This document shows, piece after piece, positions 5,841-5,859 of a stretch of 5,859 nt of DNA (its first letter is position 1; each line of letters starts with the position of its first letter). The translations under genes and the position numbers were made by a program. The notes below the pieces were generated by a model. It saw only the letters and a list, made by a program, of their open reading frames with translations. It did not search any database and was not told the DNA's origin. The DNA is from Competibacteraceae bacterium UBA3908 (GTDB taxonomy: Bacteria; Pseudomonadota; Gammaproteobacteria; Competibacterales; Competibacteraceae), in the NCBI GenBank assembly GCA_002391525.1, contig DGFE01000065.1:1-5859 (forward strand). The letters run 5' to 3'.

Positions 5841-5859
5841 CTGTCTCTTATACACATCT
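5841..5859. other. Sequencing adapter (Nextera transposase end), not genomic
   Basis: CTGTCTCTTATACACATCT is exactly the Nextera mosaic-end read-through sequence. On the minus strand it yields the peptide MCIRDR, a known sign of adapter contamination in predicted proteins. True genomic sequence therefore stops at 5840. Confidence 0.97.

Overview
The window looks like one end of an assembled contig from a GC-rich, motile proteobacterium. A gammaproteobacterium is my best guess, from the fliH-fliI-fliJ-fliK gene order and the style of the FliK C-terminal domain; I cannot place it lower than that. The last 19 bases are not biological: they match the Illumina Nextera transposase adapter, so genuine sequence ends at about 5840.

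Layout. (1) Positions 1-358, minus strand: the remains of a Doc/Fic-type toxin gene (death-on-curing family). The N-terminal half is gone, and the 3' part is interrupted by an 84-bp fold-back element at 13-96. The element has imperfect 21-bp terminal inverted repeats and is flanked by an 8-9 bp direct repeat. Removing the element and one repeat copy in silico restores an in-frame Doc-like ending, which supports a real insertion. (2) Positions 361-1934, plus strand: two genes 31 bp apart, probably one transcript. The first encodes an exported nitroreductase-fold protein of the Acg-like type, with a twin-arginine signal and a possible lipoprotein cysteine. The second encodes a small four-helix membrane protein of unknown function. 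(3) Positions 1935-2074: a short convergent intergenic region with two hairpins, neither a textbook terminator. (4) Positions 2075-5840, minus strand: the 3' part of a flagellar export operon, read as fliH (last 22 codons only), fliI, fliJ and fliK.

How the genes work together. FliI is the ATPase of the flagellar type III export apparatus, FliH its regulator/stator partner, FliJ the coiled-coil stalk that links the ATPase ring to the FlhA export gate, and FliK the secreted ruler that sets hook length. They are tightly packed (17-bp overlap, 16-bp gap, 44-bp gap) and fliK is the last gene of the cluster here. The left third (toxin remnant, small insertion, Tat-exported redox protein, membrane protein) is visibly less GC-rich than the flagellar part and has the character of accessory DNA next to a core operon. 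I see no RNA genes, CRISPR array or clear new multi-gene system. The most interesting biological objects are the fold-back insertion in the doc remnant and the redox/membrane gene pair.
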